Assembly: GCA_010672925.1 (NCBI GenBank)
Contig: JAAHFP010000030.1
Coordinates: forward strand, 1-64,000
Direction of reading: 5' to 3'
DNA: 64,000 nucleotides
DNA from: Symploca sp. SIO1C2
GTDB taxonomy: Bacteria; Cyanobacteriota; Cyanobacteriia; Cyanobacteriales; Coleofasciculaceae
Positions 1 to 7,502 of the stretch are shown one piece after another. Made by a program: the position numbers and the translations under genes. Each line of letters opens with the position of its first letter. The first letter of the stretch is position 1. Under the pieces are notes generated by a model that was given only the letters and a program-made list of their open reading frames with translations, was not told the DNA's origin and made no database searches.

Positions 1-59
1 TTTTTTTAAGGAAGAAGCCGGCATAGGAGGTGGAAGAGCTAAAGGGTCTGGAGTTAAGA

Positions 60-172
60 GGTGTGGGGGAGGGGGGGGGGGGGGGGGTGGGGGGGGCGGG
101 GGGGGGGGGGGGAGCGGGGGGAGCGGGGGGAGCTGGGGGAGCTGGGGGAGCTGAGGGAGCTGGGGGAGTTGA
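60..172. repeat. G-rich short tandem repeat (GAGCTGGGG-type units)
   Basis: A run of G-rich units of about 9 bases built on GAGCTGGGG fills this stretch and degenerates upstream into long G homopolymers. The same family appears on the opposite strand at 18920-19015. The reading frame through it gives only a Gly/Ala-rich peptide, so it is not called as a gene. The long G runs may also contain sequencing errors. Confidence 0.8.
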
Positions 173-335
173 ACTCATCTCCAACCCTTCCCAGGAGGGG
201 AGTAGGATAGGCGAGTTGATTTAAAAATTGGCTATATTATTTTGTGCATTTCCCTAATCTTGATCCGTTAGGCTTATATACAATACCTTGAATGGGTCGA
301 GGATGCCAAGAAAGACAGATAATAATTAATTATTC

Positions 336-399
336 CAATCCCCAATCCCCAATTCCCAATTCCCCATTCCCAATTCCCCATTCCCCATTCCCCATTCCA
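336..399. repeat. STRR heptamer tract (CCCCATT / CCCAATT)
   Basis: Tandem 7-base units CCCAATT and CCCCATT end directly at the crcB start codon. This matches the short tandemly repeated repetitive (STRR) type known from filamentous cyanobacteria. The tract is open in the crcB frame and would add an artificial Pro/Ser-rich N-terminus if an upstream ATG were used. Confidence 0.85.
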
Positions 400-861
400 A
401 TGAGATTTGACTGGAGAAATTTAGTTCAGCTGCTAGCGATCGCATCAGATTTTATGCCGGAAGTCTTGCAGCAGCCAGCGGTTCGCAATCCCCTAGCAGT
501 AAGCCTAGGGGCTATTGGAGGAGCGTTGAGTCGCTACTACCTGAGTCTCTGGTTTACTCAGCAGTTTGGCAGCAATTTTCCTTATGCTACTTTATTTGTT
601 AATCTCACTGGCTCTTTTATCATGGGCTTTTTTGTTACCTTAATTTTAGAGCGAGGGGTTACTGTCTCCCCAGAATTACGTTTATTAATCGCCGTGGGAT
701 TTTTAGGTTCTTATACTACCTTCTCTAGTTATAAATTAGATACTTTTAATTTGCTCAAGGGAGACCAATGGTATTTAGCCTTAACCTACTGGGCTGGTAG
801 TGCTATTTTGGGTATTTTTAGCCTTTATTTGGGAATTGTTGTTGCTCGCTTTTTGAGGTAG
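400..861 (+). CDS. crcB: fluoride-specific ion channel CrcB/FluC
   Basis: A 153-aa integral membrane protein of the CrcB/Fluc family, which exports fluoride across the plasma membrane as a dual-topology dimer. Visible family signatures are GGALSRYY in the first membrane segment, [13 protein letters not shown] in the second (the NxxGSFxxG signature) and [13 protein letters not shown] in the third (the TTFS fluoride-pore motif). Four hydrophobic segments can be seen. The frame is open further upstream to an ATG at 292, but that extension is translated STRR repeat, so the ATG at 400 is preferred. About 30 residues precede the first signature, slightly more than in typical 125-aa members. It stands alone on this strand; the next recognisable gene is a decayed toxin. 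Confidence 0.9.
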   Translation: MRFDWRNLVQLLAIASDFMPEVLQQPAVRNPLAVSLGAIGGALSRYYLSLWFTQQFGSNFPYATLFVNLTGSFIMGFFVTLILERGVTVSPELRLLIAVGFLGSYTTFSSYKLDTFNLLKGDQWYLALTYWAGSAILGIFSLYLGIVVARFLR

Positions 862-1073
862 TCTTAGTTATTATTGTAAATAAATAATAAATATCCAAGG
901 TAAACGCAAATCTCAAGGAGATTGGGTCTTATGTTTGCTCTACAGACTATCTACCGCAAGCCCTGCGGTTCTTATGTATCGAAATTTAAACACAAATATA
1001 TAGCGTTTACAAATTAGTGTGGCGGAAATAACCCACTGACTTGAAAGAGACGCGGGGACACTCCAGACGCGGA

Positions 1074-1132
1074 GAGATGGATTTTCCTGCATGGTGATGA
1101 AAAAATTTTTTTCATCGGGACTGCCTTCTGCC
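1074..1132 (-). repeat. dispersed repeat, copy 1 (TCCCGATGAAAAAATTT family)
   Basis: The reverse complement reads GCAGTCCCGATGAAAAAAATT, then TTTCATCACCATGCAGGAAA. Related copies lie at 5893-5947 and 32676-32722. All three adjoin simple tandem repeats. The rest of 862-1073 holds no recognisable gene. Confidence 0.65.
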
Positions 1133-1387
1133 CTGGAGCCTTTTTGCAGCCAAAGTGTAAGTATTCAACTCAGATATAGTCGTCTTAAAACATCAGTTTT
1201 TAAGTACTTTGCGCCAAAAGATAAAAAGAAACGTCGTAGCACAAGTATGAGGAACTTGGGATTTAGCGATCATGACCTTTGGATTGCTGCTACAGCTATT
1301 CAACACGGATTAACCTTAGTTTCTACCGACAGCGACTTTCAAAGAATCAACCAAGTTCAGCCCTTTTCTCTAGAATCATGGAAATAA
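1133..1387 (+). pseudogene. remnant of a PIN-domain (VapC-like) toxin, C-terminal part
   Basis: The last 40 or so codons translate as a typical PIN-domain C-terminus: DHDLWIAATAIQHGLTLVST followed by a D-x-DF element. This is where VapC ribonucleases carry their third and fourth acidic residues. The N-terminal half of a PIN domain, with its first catalytic Asp, is absent. The upstream part of the frame is unlike the family and runs into a dispersed repeat at 1074-1132. I read it as the decayed 3' end of a toxin gene, broken by repeat insertion or recombination. A 47-codon frame could start at ATG 1247, but it would lack the active site. It lies beside a second, intact-looking toxin-antitoxin pair. 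Confidence 0.6.
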
Positions 1388-1507
1388 CCTTAAGTAGGCA
1401 TGTGCGATCGCGACTTGTCCGGTGGGTTGAGAAAATGCCAAAGTAACGCACCCCCACACTTTGCTAGAATTCAGCATAGAAGCCAAGGTTGAGAGGAAAG
1501 TAGGTCA

Positions 1508-1762
1508 ATGACAATTGTTGTTACCCTGAACTCAGAATTAGAAGCACTACTGCATGAATATGCGGCTCAGCGAGGTCAAGATGTTAGCTTGGTTGCCTCT
1601 GAATTGCTAGCTAATGTCTTAGAGTCGGAGGTGGAAGATTCAGAGGAAGCGATAAAGGGCATTCAAAAAGGACTCAATGATTTCCAGGCAGGTCGATTTC
1701 GGTCTTTCGCTGAGTTTGCCCAAGAGCAGCGTCGCCAGTATAATCTGCCAGTCGATTCATGA
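1508..1762 (+). CDS. ParD/RHH-like antitoxin
   Basis: An 84-aa acidic protein directly upstream of a ParE/RelE-like toxin, overlapping it by four bases (ATGA at 1759-1762), the usual translational coupling of type II toxin-antitoxin operons. The N-terminus (MTIVVTLNSELEALLHEYAA) looks like the beta strand and first helix of a ribbon-helix-helix or similar DNA-binding fold. The C-terminal part (residues 45-84) is charged and probably wraps the toxin. A purine-rich GAGGAAAG sits about 10 bases before the ATG. Antitoxins of this type bind and neutralise the toxin and repress their own operon. The family is inferred from size, order and coupling rather than a diagnostic motif. Confidence 0.7.
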   Translation: MTIVVTLNSELEALLHEYAAQRGQDVSLVASELLANVLESEVEDSEEAIKGIQKGLNDFQAGRFRSFAEFAQEQRRQYNLPVDS

Positions 1763-2091
1763 AATACCCTATTGAAATTTCCAGTGTGGCAGAGGGGGAA
1801 GCCGACAGCGCTTTCCTACGTTTATCCCAAGTCACATCTCCTACCCAGGCAAGCCAATGGTATGCTGGATTGCTACAAGTAATCGAATCTCTATCGCAAT
1901 TTCCCAAACGTTGTCCTCTAGCAAGAGAGAATAAGTATTTCACTCAAGAAATACGACAATTACTCTACGGTCGGGGACGTAATTCATATCGAATTCTTTT
2001 TACTATATTGGAAGAGCAAGAAGGAGCGACCGTTCGCATTCTACACATCCGACACGTATCACAGCAAACCCTAGGTGAAGAACTAGGCTGA
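1759..2091 (+). CDS. ParE/RelE-superfamily toxin
   Basis: A 110-aa basic protein with the layout of the RelE/ParE toxin fold. An early helix carries A..QWY..L...I.SL.QFP. A central segment reads RQLLYGRGRNSYRILFTI, and a late strand and basic tail read VRILHIRHVSQQ. The pattern of an Arg in R-ILF-I followed by V-IL-IRH is characteristic of ParE-like toxins; I cannot tell whether the target is gyrase (ParE) or ribosome-bound mRNA (RelE). It overlaps its antitoxin by four bases and forms a two-gene operon with it. No obvious truncation is seen. The pair probably acts in the cytoplasm as a stabilising or stress module. Confidence 0.8.
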   Translation: MKYPIEISSVAEGEADSAFLRLSQVTSPTQASQWYAGLLQVIESLSQFPKRCPLARENKYFTQEIRQLLYGRGRNSYRILFTILEEQEGATVRILHIRHVSQQTLGEELG

Positions 2092-2314
2092 TGCGAATTG
2101 GCTCGTAGCGATGGTTGCTCTTTGTAGGTTGGGTTGATTAATGTTACCGGCTCTCCCGTACTTGTGGTGGAAACTCCGGTATTTGTGATAGCTTCCTCGA
2201 CAATATATTCCTGTCATCCTTGCTGTGTAAGGAATATAGAAATGATAACATCAGCTTATCACCCTATGTACTAGAGAGCCAAAAAAGGCCAACTGTTATC
2301 AACTGATTTCTATT

Positions 2315-2995
2315 TTACGATTTACGATTAATTTTCATCATCTGATTACCACCCTTTTGCAATTCGTAGGCAACAGATTGCACCTGTACATCAAAACCTT
2401 TATTAGTGAGCGCCTCCATAACTGTTTCCTTAAAGGGGGATGGCTCCCCATTTAACTTAAGCAATGGAAAAATTCGCACTTCCTGGGCAACTCGTAAAAG
2501 TTCAGCAATTGAAGCCAGATGGAAATCGAGGGATAACTGTTCTGAATACAAGAAAAGCAGATGAGAACAGAGACACAATCCAAACTGATTATCCGCTAGT
2601 TCTAAATTCGGTAATGATTGGTATCGATAGCGCTTCTCAATCTTACCAGCTTCGTAATCTAGCAAGAAGCTTTCCATTGCCGCGAGGCGTGCTTGTCCCA
2701 GTTCATCTGCATCTTGGAAGTTTTTCCAAATGTAGCGATGTGCATTTTGCCTTACCTGTGAGATGATAGGTTCGTAAGCTTTTTGAACTTGCTGTCTTAT
2801 CTCTTCAGCAGAAAATTGATAGATTGGATCAACAGAAATTACTGAATGTCCCAGCGCTGTCATTTCAGCATTGAAACTTGCTGGTCCATCGCCACAACCC
2901 AGGATTTGTGTGTCTAAATCTGCTGGGGACAAACCAAACATCAATTGATATTCTGTAAATGTTCTGCCCCAAGGGACAACTTCAGCCAGTTTCAT
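2315..2995 (-). CDS. SAM-dependent methyltransferase-like protein
   Basis: A 226-aa protein with a recognisable Rossmann-type SAM-binding start: ILGCGDGPASFNAEM near residue 31 is motif I (GxGDGP), followed by an acidic motif II (SVDPIYQF). FGLCLCSHLLFLY around residue 140 fits the post-motif strand seen in class I methyltransferases. The substrate is unknown. Its start codon overlaps the stop of the upstream 97-aa gene (ATGA), so the two are translationally coupled. Whether it belongs functionally with the RNase A-like toxin and putative immunity gene upstream is unclear; it may just be carried in the same transcript. Confidence 0.7.
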   Translation of the reverse strand: MKLAEVVPWGRTFTEYQLMFGLSPADLDTQILGCGDGPASFNAEMTALGHSVISVDPIYQFSAEEIRQQVQKAYEPIISQVRQNAHRYIWKNFQDADELGQARLAAMESFLLDYEAGKIEKRYRYQSLPNLELADNQFGLCLCSHLLFLYSEQLSLDFHLASIAELLRVAQEVRIFPLLKLNGEPSPFKETVMEALTNKGFDVQVQSVAYELQKGGNQMMKINRKS

Positions 2996-3285
2996 AATTG
3001 CTCTACGGAACTTTCCAACAAGTCAAGGATCTCTGTTAGCCAGGTTCTAGCAGCTTCTTCCGTTACGAAATGGCGATTGGCATAGTCCCCTATACTTTTC
3101 CAGGGAAAGGAGGGGGAAGCTAAAGCAAATCTGCCTTCAGCAATGATAGTGCGATGCCACTGGGCAAGTTCTGGATTGGTGCAACCAAGAGCTACCTCTG
3201 TATCACTCTTGCCTTCAAAATCAGCCTCAGCAAACTCCCCAGCAAGAAAACTGTAGAGATTTTCGTAGTTAGGTTCTTGGCTCAT
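2992..3285 (-). CDS. small acidic protein, possible CdiI-type immunity protein
   Basis: A 97-aa acidic protein. It starts with YENLYSFLAGEFAEADFEG and ends with ARTWLTEILDLLESS. Both ends resemble the general layout of CdiI_2-type immunity proteins (about 95 aa: an N-terminal Y-x-x-L-x-x-F-L-x-x-x-F-x-x-x-D element and a C-terminal WL-x-x-I-x-x-L helix). It lies 211 bases downstream of an RNase A-like secreted toxin on the same strand, the usual toxin-then-immunity order, and overlaps the following methyltransferase-like gene by four bases. The assignment rests on pattern resemblance and position only; an unrelated small conserved protein is a real alternative. Confidence 0.5.
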   Translation of the reverse strand: MSQEPNYENLYSFLAGEFAEADFEGKSDTEVALGCTNPELAQWHRTIIAEGRFALASPSFPWKSIGDYANRHFVTEEAARTWLTEILDLLESSVEQL

Positions 3286-3329
3286 CGGTAGATTTTTGGA
3301 ATATCGTTAATTAGGGTTTTGAAGAAATA

Positions 3330-3382
3330 AGCAGTAGAAGGCAGGAGGCAGAAGGCAGAAGGCAGGAGGCAGGAGGAATAAG
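3330..3382. repeat. STRR heptamer tract (GGCAGGA / GGCAGAA)
   Basis: Tandem GGCAGAA and GGCAGGA units lie between the toxin-like and immunity-like genes. The same family occurs at 9980-10016, 25697-25762, 30940-30976 and 32633-32665. A short CCCCATT tract also sits at 3471-3492, just past the stop of the toxin-like gene. Confidence 0.8.
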
Positions 3383-3496
3383 AGTTTTTCTTTCCTAAAA
3401 AGAAGTCAGCAAACATTTTATGTCAAGGAATTGAGGCATCTCGTAGTCATTATTTTTTACTTAACTTCTATTCCCCATTCCCCATTCCCTATTCAT

Positions 3497-4000
3497 TTAT
3501 TTAGCAGGATAGGAAGTAAGTAGTAAGCAATCTCCATTGGCTGTTTTTTTCATAACCGCACGCAACCTACGACTATCGTTAATATTGCTCAGAGAAGGAG
3601 GACGGGTAGCCACACGACCAACCACTGCTCCAGCAGTATAGTTAACAGCCCGCTTCTCACCAACCGCAGCACTACTAACCCAACTATTTAAAGTATTCGC
3701 GTTAGCTCTCAAAGCAGCTTGGATATTATTGGTAGCAGTTGTTAAATCGGGATAGGTACTAGCGGCACTTATCCTGGGAGCATTAATCAATCTTTCCACT
3801 AGTTGTCGATCACTCTTGCCAACATGACGAGCAATGGTGTGACCCCCTAGCTGCTCCTGTTGTTGTAGCCAGTTAGAAGTGAAATTAGTTGGGACGCATT
3901 GTGCCGAAGCTGATTTACTCAAGGTAAAACTTTGTACAATGGTTAAAACAGCCAAAAGTCCTGCACCCTTGGCGAGGGATTGTTTCCACTGGGTACGCAT
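3497..4000 (-). CDS. secreted RNase A-like (CdiA-CT type) toxin-domain protein
   Basis: A 167-aa protein with a clear signal peptide: a basic start (MRTQWKQSLAKG), a hydrophobic core (AGLLAVLTIVQSF) and an Ala-rich cleavage region ending near SASAQ at residue 34. The mature part carries the pattern I associate with the bacterial CdiA-CT RNase A-like domain. It has GGHTIARHVGKSDRQL (candidate catalytic His and nearby Arg), then ASTYPDLTTATNNIQAAL, a stretch with VVGRVATR, and a final LLLTSYPAK in which the T and Y would complete the site. In contact-dependent inhibition systems this domain cuts tRNA; here it is a stand-alone exported protein instead of the tip of a giant CdiA. A putative immunity gene follows. 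Targets and delivery route are unknown. Confidence 0.75.
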   Translation of the reverse strand: MRTQWKQSLAKGAGLLAVLTIVQSFTLSKSASAQCVPTNFTSNWLQQQEQLGGHTIARHVGKSDRQLVERLINAPRISAASTYPDLTTATNNIQAALRANANTLNSWVSSAAVGEKRAVNYTAGAVVGRVATRPPSLSNINDSRRLRAVMKKTANGDCLLLTSYPAK

Positions 4001-4057
4001 CTTAGTAACGTCTATTATTAACTAATAAAAGCAAGTAATTTCATAATTGTAACATCA

Positions 4058-4098
4058 AACAAAATCTAAAATCTAAAATCTAAAATCTAAAATCTAAC
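4058..4098. repeat. STRR heptamer tract (AAATCTA)
   Basis: About five AAATCTA units lie upstream of the polymerase gene. The same heptamer occurs at 24155-24211 (opposite orientation) and 63220-63247. Confidence 0.85.
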
Positions 4099-4137
4099 TT
4101 TAAATTGATAGCCTGGACTTGAAATGATGCCACTACC

Positions 4138-5817
4138 ATGCCACGTTTAAAATCAAAGCACAAATCCAAATCTAAGCAGGAAGCCAAACAGCAGACTCAG
4201 ACTGAGACTCCCATTCTCAGCCGCAAAGAGCGCTCCATCCAAAAGCGTAAAGCCAGGGAAGCCCGCCAAAAACTGTTTAACTTAAGTGCCTTTTGCGTTT
4301 TCTTTGCCATTGTTGTGGGTATACCTGCGGGACTAATGGTAGAACCCAAAGCTGGTATTAGTGCGGCCTTGGGAGTCCCCTGTTTGGTTTTATCTTGCAG
4401 CTATCCCCGGCAAGCAATGTGGGCTTTGCTTATCTATCTTCCCTTCAGTGGTACTGTTACCTACTGGATAGGTGGCGGCAATGCTTTATTCCAGCTTGCT
4501 AAAGATGTTTTTTATATTCCTGCCCTTCTTGGCTTAGTACTAGGATGCCGCAAGCAAGGAGACCCAATCCTTATTCCCAAAAAGTTAATGCCTATTCTGG
4601 GTATTTTATTAGGATTTTCCCTAATCACACTTTTGATCAGCAACGGTTCCTTGCAACTGTCTGGTAAGGAATCAGGAATCCCTTTTCTACAAGGAATTTT
4701 AGGTCTCAAAGTGTTCATAGGGTATGTTCCCCTAGTCTTTTGCAGCTACTATCTGATTGAGAGTAAAAAGCAGCTGCTCTTTTGTAGTCGCTTACATCTA
4801 GTCCTAGCGATCGCTTGTTGTATTCTTGGCTTATTACAGTACTCGATGCTACTCAGTGGTAGATGTGCTGGTACTGACCATCTTACAGGAGAGGGTTTAT
4901 TTAAGGCCACCTTAGATGCTAAATGTTTAGTTGGTGGTTCTCTGCTTTACAGTCCCTCCCAGGGAGTGATTCGCTTACCAGGAACCTTTGTCTCTCCTTG
5001 GCACTGGTCTTGGTTCCTTATTGCCAATAGTGCTTTAACTTTTGTTAGTGCCTTTTGTGACCCTTCCTTATTTTGGCGAACTGCTGGCTTAGGTGGTATG
5101 GCTTTGGTTTTCGTCAATGCAGCAATTTCTGGTCAAAGAATTGCTCTGATCTTAGTACCAATTCTAATTACAATTTTACTGTTTCTCACGGGTCAGGTAG
5201 TTAACCTCAAGCGATTTATTCCCATTGGAGTAGGACTAGGATTAATCCTGGGAATTACCATAACCAATAATCCTGATATGGCGCAACAGAGGATAGATAG
5301 TTTTGTTGACCGCTGGGAAGCTTCCCCTCCCACTGAATTTATCCAGCATCAATTTGAGTGGGTAATTAATGAAGAACCAGGACTTTTTGGTAACGGTTTA
5401 GGAAGAGCTACCAATTCTACCCGTACCTTTGGTGAAACAGAGCTGGTGGAAACTTTTCACCCCAAGCTGATCTATGAAGTCGGTTACTTTGGTATGTTAG
5501 CATTTTTGGGATTATGTACTCGCTTAACGATGCTCACTTTCCAGGAGTACCGCTTAGTTAAGGACAAAAATTTACGGAGTATGGGAGCCTGTTTTTGGGT
5601 TTTTGTCTTGTTTATCAGTTACTTTCCCTACTGGTATCCTCTAGATACAGACCCAGTAGCAGTATACTACTGGTTCTTTGCCGGTGTGATTTTTAGGTTA
5701 CCCGAAATAGACAAGCAGGAACAGGAAAAAATAAGAGTTAGTTTGGAGATTGAATCTAACAAAAAACAAAAGGCAAAGGCCGCTAGAAAGCGAGCAGTTG
5801 CTAAAGCCTCTCGGTAG
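4138..5817 (+). CDS. O-antigen ligase/Wzy-like polysaccharide polymerase, HpsL-like
   Basis: A 559-aa polytopic membrane protein. A strongly basic N-terminus (first 45 residues rich in K, S and Q) is followed by roughly ten to twelve hydrophobic segments and a second basic tail (KKQKAKAARKRAVAKASR). A long periplasmic loop near residues 380-440 holds conserved-looking NGLGRATNSTRTFGE and FHPKLIYEVGYFG, as in the O-antigen ligase/polymerase (Wzy_C) superfamily. Overall layout and the LPFSGTVTYWIGGGNALFQL segment resemble HpsL-type proteins of hormogonium polysaccharide synthesis in filamentous cyanobacteria; that specific name is from memory and should be tested. It probably polymerises or ligates an exopolysaccharide used in gliding, which would fit the phototaxis operon elsewhere in the window. 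It is monocistronic here. Confidence 0.75.
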   Translation: MPRLKSKHKSKSKQEAKQQTQTETPILSRKERSIQKRKAREARQKLFNLSAFCVFFAIVVGIPAGLMVEPKAGISAALGVPCLVLSCSYPRQAMWALLIYLPFSGTVTYWIGGGNALFQLAKDVFYIPALLGLVLGCRKQGDPILIPKKLMPILGILLGFSLITLLISNGSLQLSGKESGIPFLQGILGLKVFIGYVPLVFCSYYLIESKKQLLFCSRLHLVLAIACCILGLLQYSMLLSGRCAGTDHLTGEGLFKATLDAKCLVGGSLLYSPSQGVIRLPGTFVSPWHWSWFLIANSALTFVSAFCDPSLFWRTAGLGGMALVFVNAAISGQRIALILVPILITILLFLTGQVVNLKRFIPIGVGLGLILGITITNNPDMAQQRIDSFVDRWEASPPTEFIQHQFEWVINEEPGLFGNGLGRATNSTRTFGETELVETFHPKLIYEVGYFGMLAFLGLCTRLTMLTFQEYRLVKDKNLRSMGACFWVFVLFISYFPYWYPLDTDPVAVYYWFFAGVIFRLPEIDKQEQEKIRVSLEIESNKKQKAKAARKRAVAKASR

Positions 5818-5841
5818 AGCTTTGCTGGAATTTAAACTAAG

Positions 5842-5890
5842 TAGGGTTTGCTGAATAAGTAACAAGTAACAAGTAACAAGTAACAAGTAT
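5842..5890 (+). repeat. TIR-like end (AGGGTTTGCTGAATAAGT) running into TAACAAG heptamers
   Basis: AGGGTTTGCTGAATAAGT starts near 5843 and matches the terminal inverted repeats of the MITE at 54259-54487. It is followed directly by four TAACAAG heptamers. No partner end is visible nearby, so this is a solo end or a decayed element. Confidence 0.65.
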
Positions 5891-5892
5891 TA

Positions 5893-5947
5893 GAAGGCAG
5901 TCCCGATGATTTTTTTCACCACCATATATGAAAATCTCTCGACCTAA
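5893..5947 (+). repeat. dispersed repeat, copy 2 (CAGTCCCGATGATTTTTTT family)
   Basis: Reads AAGGCAGTCCCGATGATTTT, then TTTCACCACCATATATGAAA and ATCTCTCGACC. Related to 1074-1132 (opposite orientation) and 32676-32722 (same orientation). Confidence 0.65.
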
Positions 5948-6020
5948 CACCTACCACCTACCACCTACCACCTACTACCTACCACCTAACACCTACCACC
6001 TATTAGCTAACACTTACCAC
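5948..6020. repeat. STRR heptamer tract (ACCTACC)
   Basis: Around ten tandem units of ACCTACC and close variants (ACCTAAC, ACCTATT) end at the pcxA stop codon. The same family on the other strand is at 63062-63125. Confidence 0.85.
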
Positions 6021-7388
6021 CTATTCATTCATATTACGATATGTTGCCACTGCAGAAGGAGATACACGATTTAGATAGCGGAAAATCCAATACTTAATCA
6101 CAGAGTCCAAAATAACTGGAAAGGTAGCAATAAACAAAAAGATAAAATTATGACTAGCTGGTATACCCAAATGTCGAGAAATTTCTTCAAGAATCACTTC
6201 CCAACCATGGGGTGAGTGGAATCCCACAAATATATCGGTAAACAAAATAATAATAAAAGCCTTGGCACTATCACTTAAACCATAGATTAGTTCATCCATG
6301 AAAGACTTTAGCACAGCAATTTCTTGCTTGCTGTTGTAAATAACTAAGCCAAAAGCCATTAACGAAAAAGCATCAGCAATAATATTTCTAATAGCATTGC
6401 TCGTTCTATGGCGATATTCCTCTGCTATCTCTTGAGCTTTATCCTTAACTAGCTCTTTTTCCTCCTCTGGCGATAGTTCAGGAGCAAGACCGATTAAGCT
6501 TTTGAAATGTAGTTTTTCTTCAAATTGATGTAACTCAAAGAATGCCTCTTCTTCCATTTCGTAGTTCATAAATGGTTCGCTAGCAACATCTTTAAATCGC
6601 TCTACTAATCCTACTTCTTTAAGAATACTTTTGGTCACTTGTTGAGTTAAAATGGGTATAATAATTAAAATCATTAAAAATTTGATTGAGATTATAGTTT
6701 TAGCTTTAGAGGTGCGAAACTTTTGGACTACGTCTTCTTCCGCTTTGGGGTCTAGTTCTCGCTGAATTCGACTAAATGTTCCTAATATTGACCTCGGTAT
6801 AATCCCAGTTTTATCTAAAATACCTTCTTTCGTATTGGTCTTTTTATTCTTTTCTGGGGGAAGCTGTTCTAAATCTACGGATTCTTGCAAGGAGGTTGAT
6901 TGGTTATCATTATCTCTTTGAATTAGGCTCTTTTCTTGATTTGACTCAATGGGTACTAAAGCAGCTGAATACTCAGGGGTTCGGCTTTCTTCATATTTCG
7001 TTATAATTTTATTAATAAAATTTAACTTTTCAATAATAACTTCTTGTTTTTCACTATTATTAGATAGATAGTATTGTTCATAATTATTGGCGTCGAAATT
7101 ACGAGAATTTAGTTTTTGATCTTCGGAAATACTTAAAACTGACCGACTCGTATTAAATTCTGCTAATCTAACTTTGATAATATTTAAGTACTTCTTCAAG
7201 TCTCCTTCAAAATAGGAGACCACGATTTTACATTGTTCACCAGAATCAGCACATATTTTTTTACCATTAAAATGCTCATCTTCGATTACTTTAATCATTA
7301 ATGCAGCTTTATATGCCTGATCTAGGGCTCTTTCTGATGTATCGTAAAACCATCGATTGGCATTGCGTAAGATAGCTTTTAACTTCAT
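6021..7388 (-). CDS. pcxA: proton extrusion protein PcxA (CemA/CotA family)
   Basis: A 455-aa membrane protein of the PcxA/CemA family, which supports light-dependent proton extrusion and inorganic-carbon uptake in cyanobacteria; chloroplast CemA is the plant homologue. The N-terminal region has the family pattern NRWFYDTSERALDQAYKAAL followed by IKVIEDEHFNG. The conserved CemA core occupies roughly residues 220-455, with hydrophobic segments around 234-250, 340-357, 374-390 and 415-435, and FVGFHSPHGWEVILEEISRH between the last two. A less conserved hydrophilic linker (about 95-215) separates the two parts. Length is normal for cyanobacterial PcxA. It is transcribed alone, convergent with the polysaccharide gene and divergent from the ATPase gene at 7497. 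Confidence 0.93.
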   Translation of the reverse strand: MKLKAILRNANRWFYDTSERALDQAYKAALMIKVIEDEHFNGKKICADSGEQCKIVVSYFEGDLKKYLNIIKVRLAEFNTSRSVLSISEDQKLNSRNFDANNYEQYYLSNNSEKQEVIIEKLNFINKIITKYEESRTPEYSAALVPIESNQEKSLIQRDNDNQSTSLQESVDLEQLPPEKNKKTNTKEGILDKTGIIPRSILGTFSRIQRELDPKAEEDVVQKFRTSKAKTIISIKFLMILIIIPILTQQVTKSILKEVGLVERFKDVASEPFMNYEMEEEAFFELHQFEEKLHFKSLIGLAPELSPEEEKELVKDKAQEIAEEYRHRTSNAIRNIIADAFSLMAFGLVIYNSKQEIAVLKSFMDELIYGLSDSAKAFIIILFTDIFVGFHSPHGWEVILEEISRHLGIPASHNFIFLFIATFPVILDSVIKYWIFRYLNRVSPSAVATYRNMNE

Positions 7389-7392
7389 GGTT

Positions 7393-7502
7393 ATAATTAG
7401 TTATTGGTTATTGGTTATTAGTTATTAATTATTAGTTATTGGTCATGAGTTGTTAAGACAAACAACAAACAACAAACAACAAACAACAAACAACAAATGA
7501 CA
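7393..7502. repeat. STRR tracts (TTGGTTA / TTAGTTA, then AACAAAC)
   Basis: Two adjoining tandem tracts fill the gap between divergent genes: TTGGTTA/TTAGTTA variants to about 7445, then AACAAAC units from about 7459. The second runs through the start codon of the next gene (ATG at 7497). Any promoter for both genes would have to sit within or between these repeats. Confidence 0.8.

Noticed and set aside
30-224. Gly/Ala-rich open frame at the left edge
   Set aside because: It is a translation of a G-rich tandem repeat with no domain, and the long G runs are prone to sequencing error.
292-399. N-terminal extension of CrcB from an upstream ATG
   Set aside because: The extension is translated CCCCATT heptamers with no similarity to the family; the ATG at 400 gives the normal protein.
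1674-1943. Reverse frame over the toxin-antitoxin pair
   Set aside because: Shadow of the two coding genes; no ribosome-binding site or family features.
3330-3382. CRISPR-like repeats
   Set aside because: Here and at all other tandem tracts the units are 7-9 bases without unique spacers, so they are STRR tracts and not CRISPR arrays. No cas genes are present.
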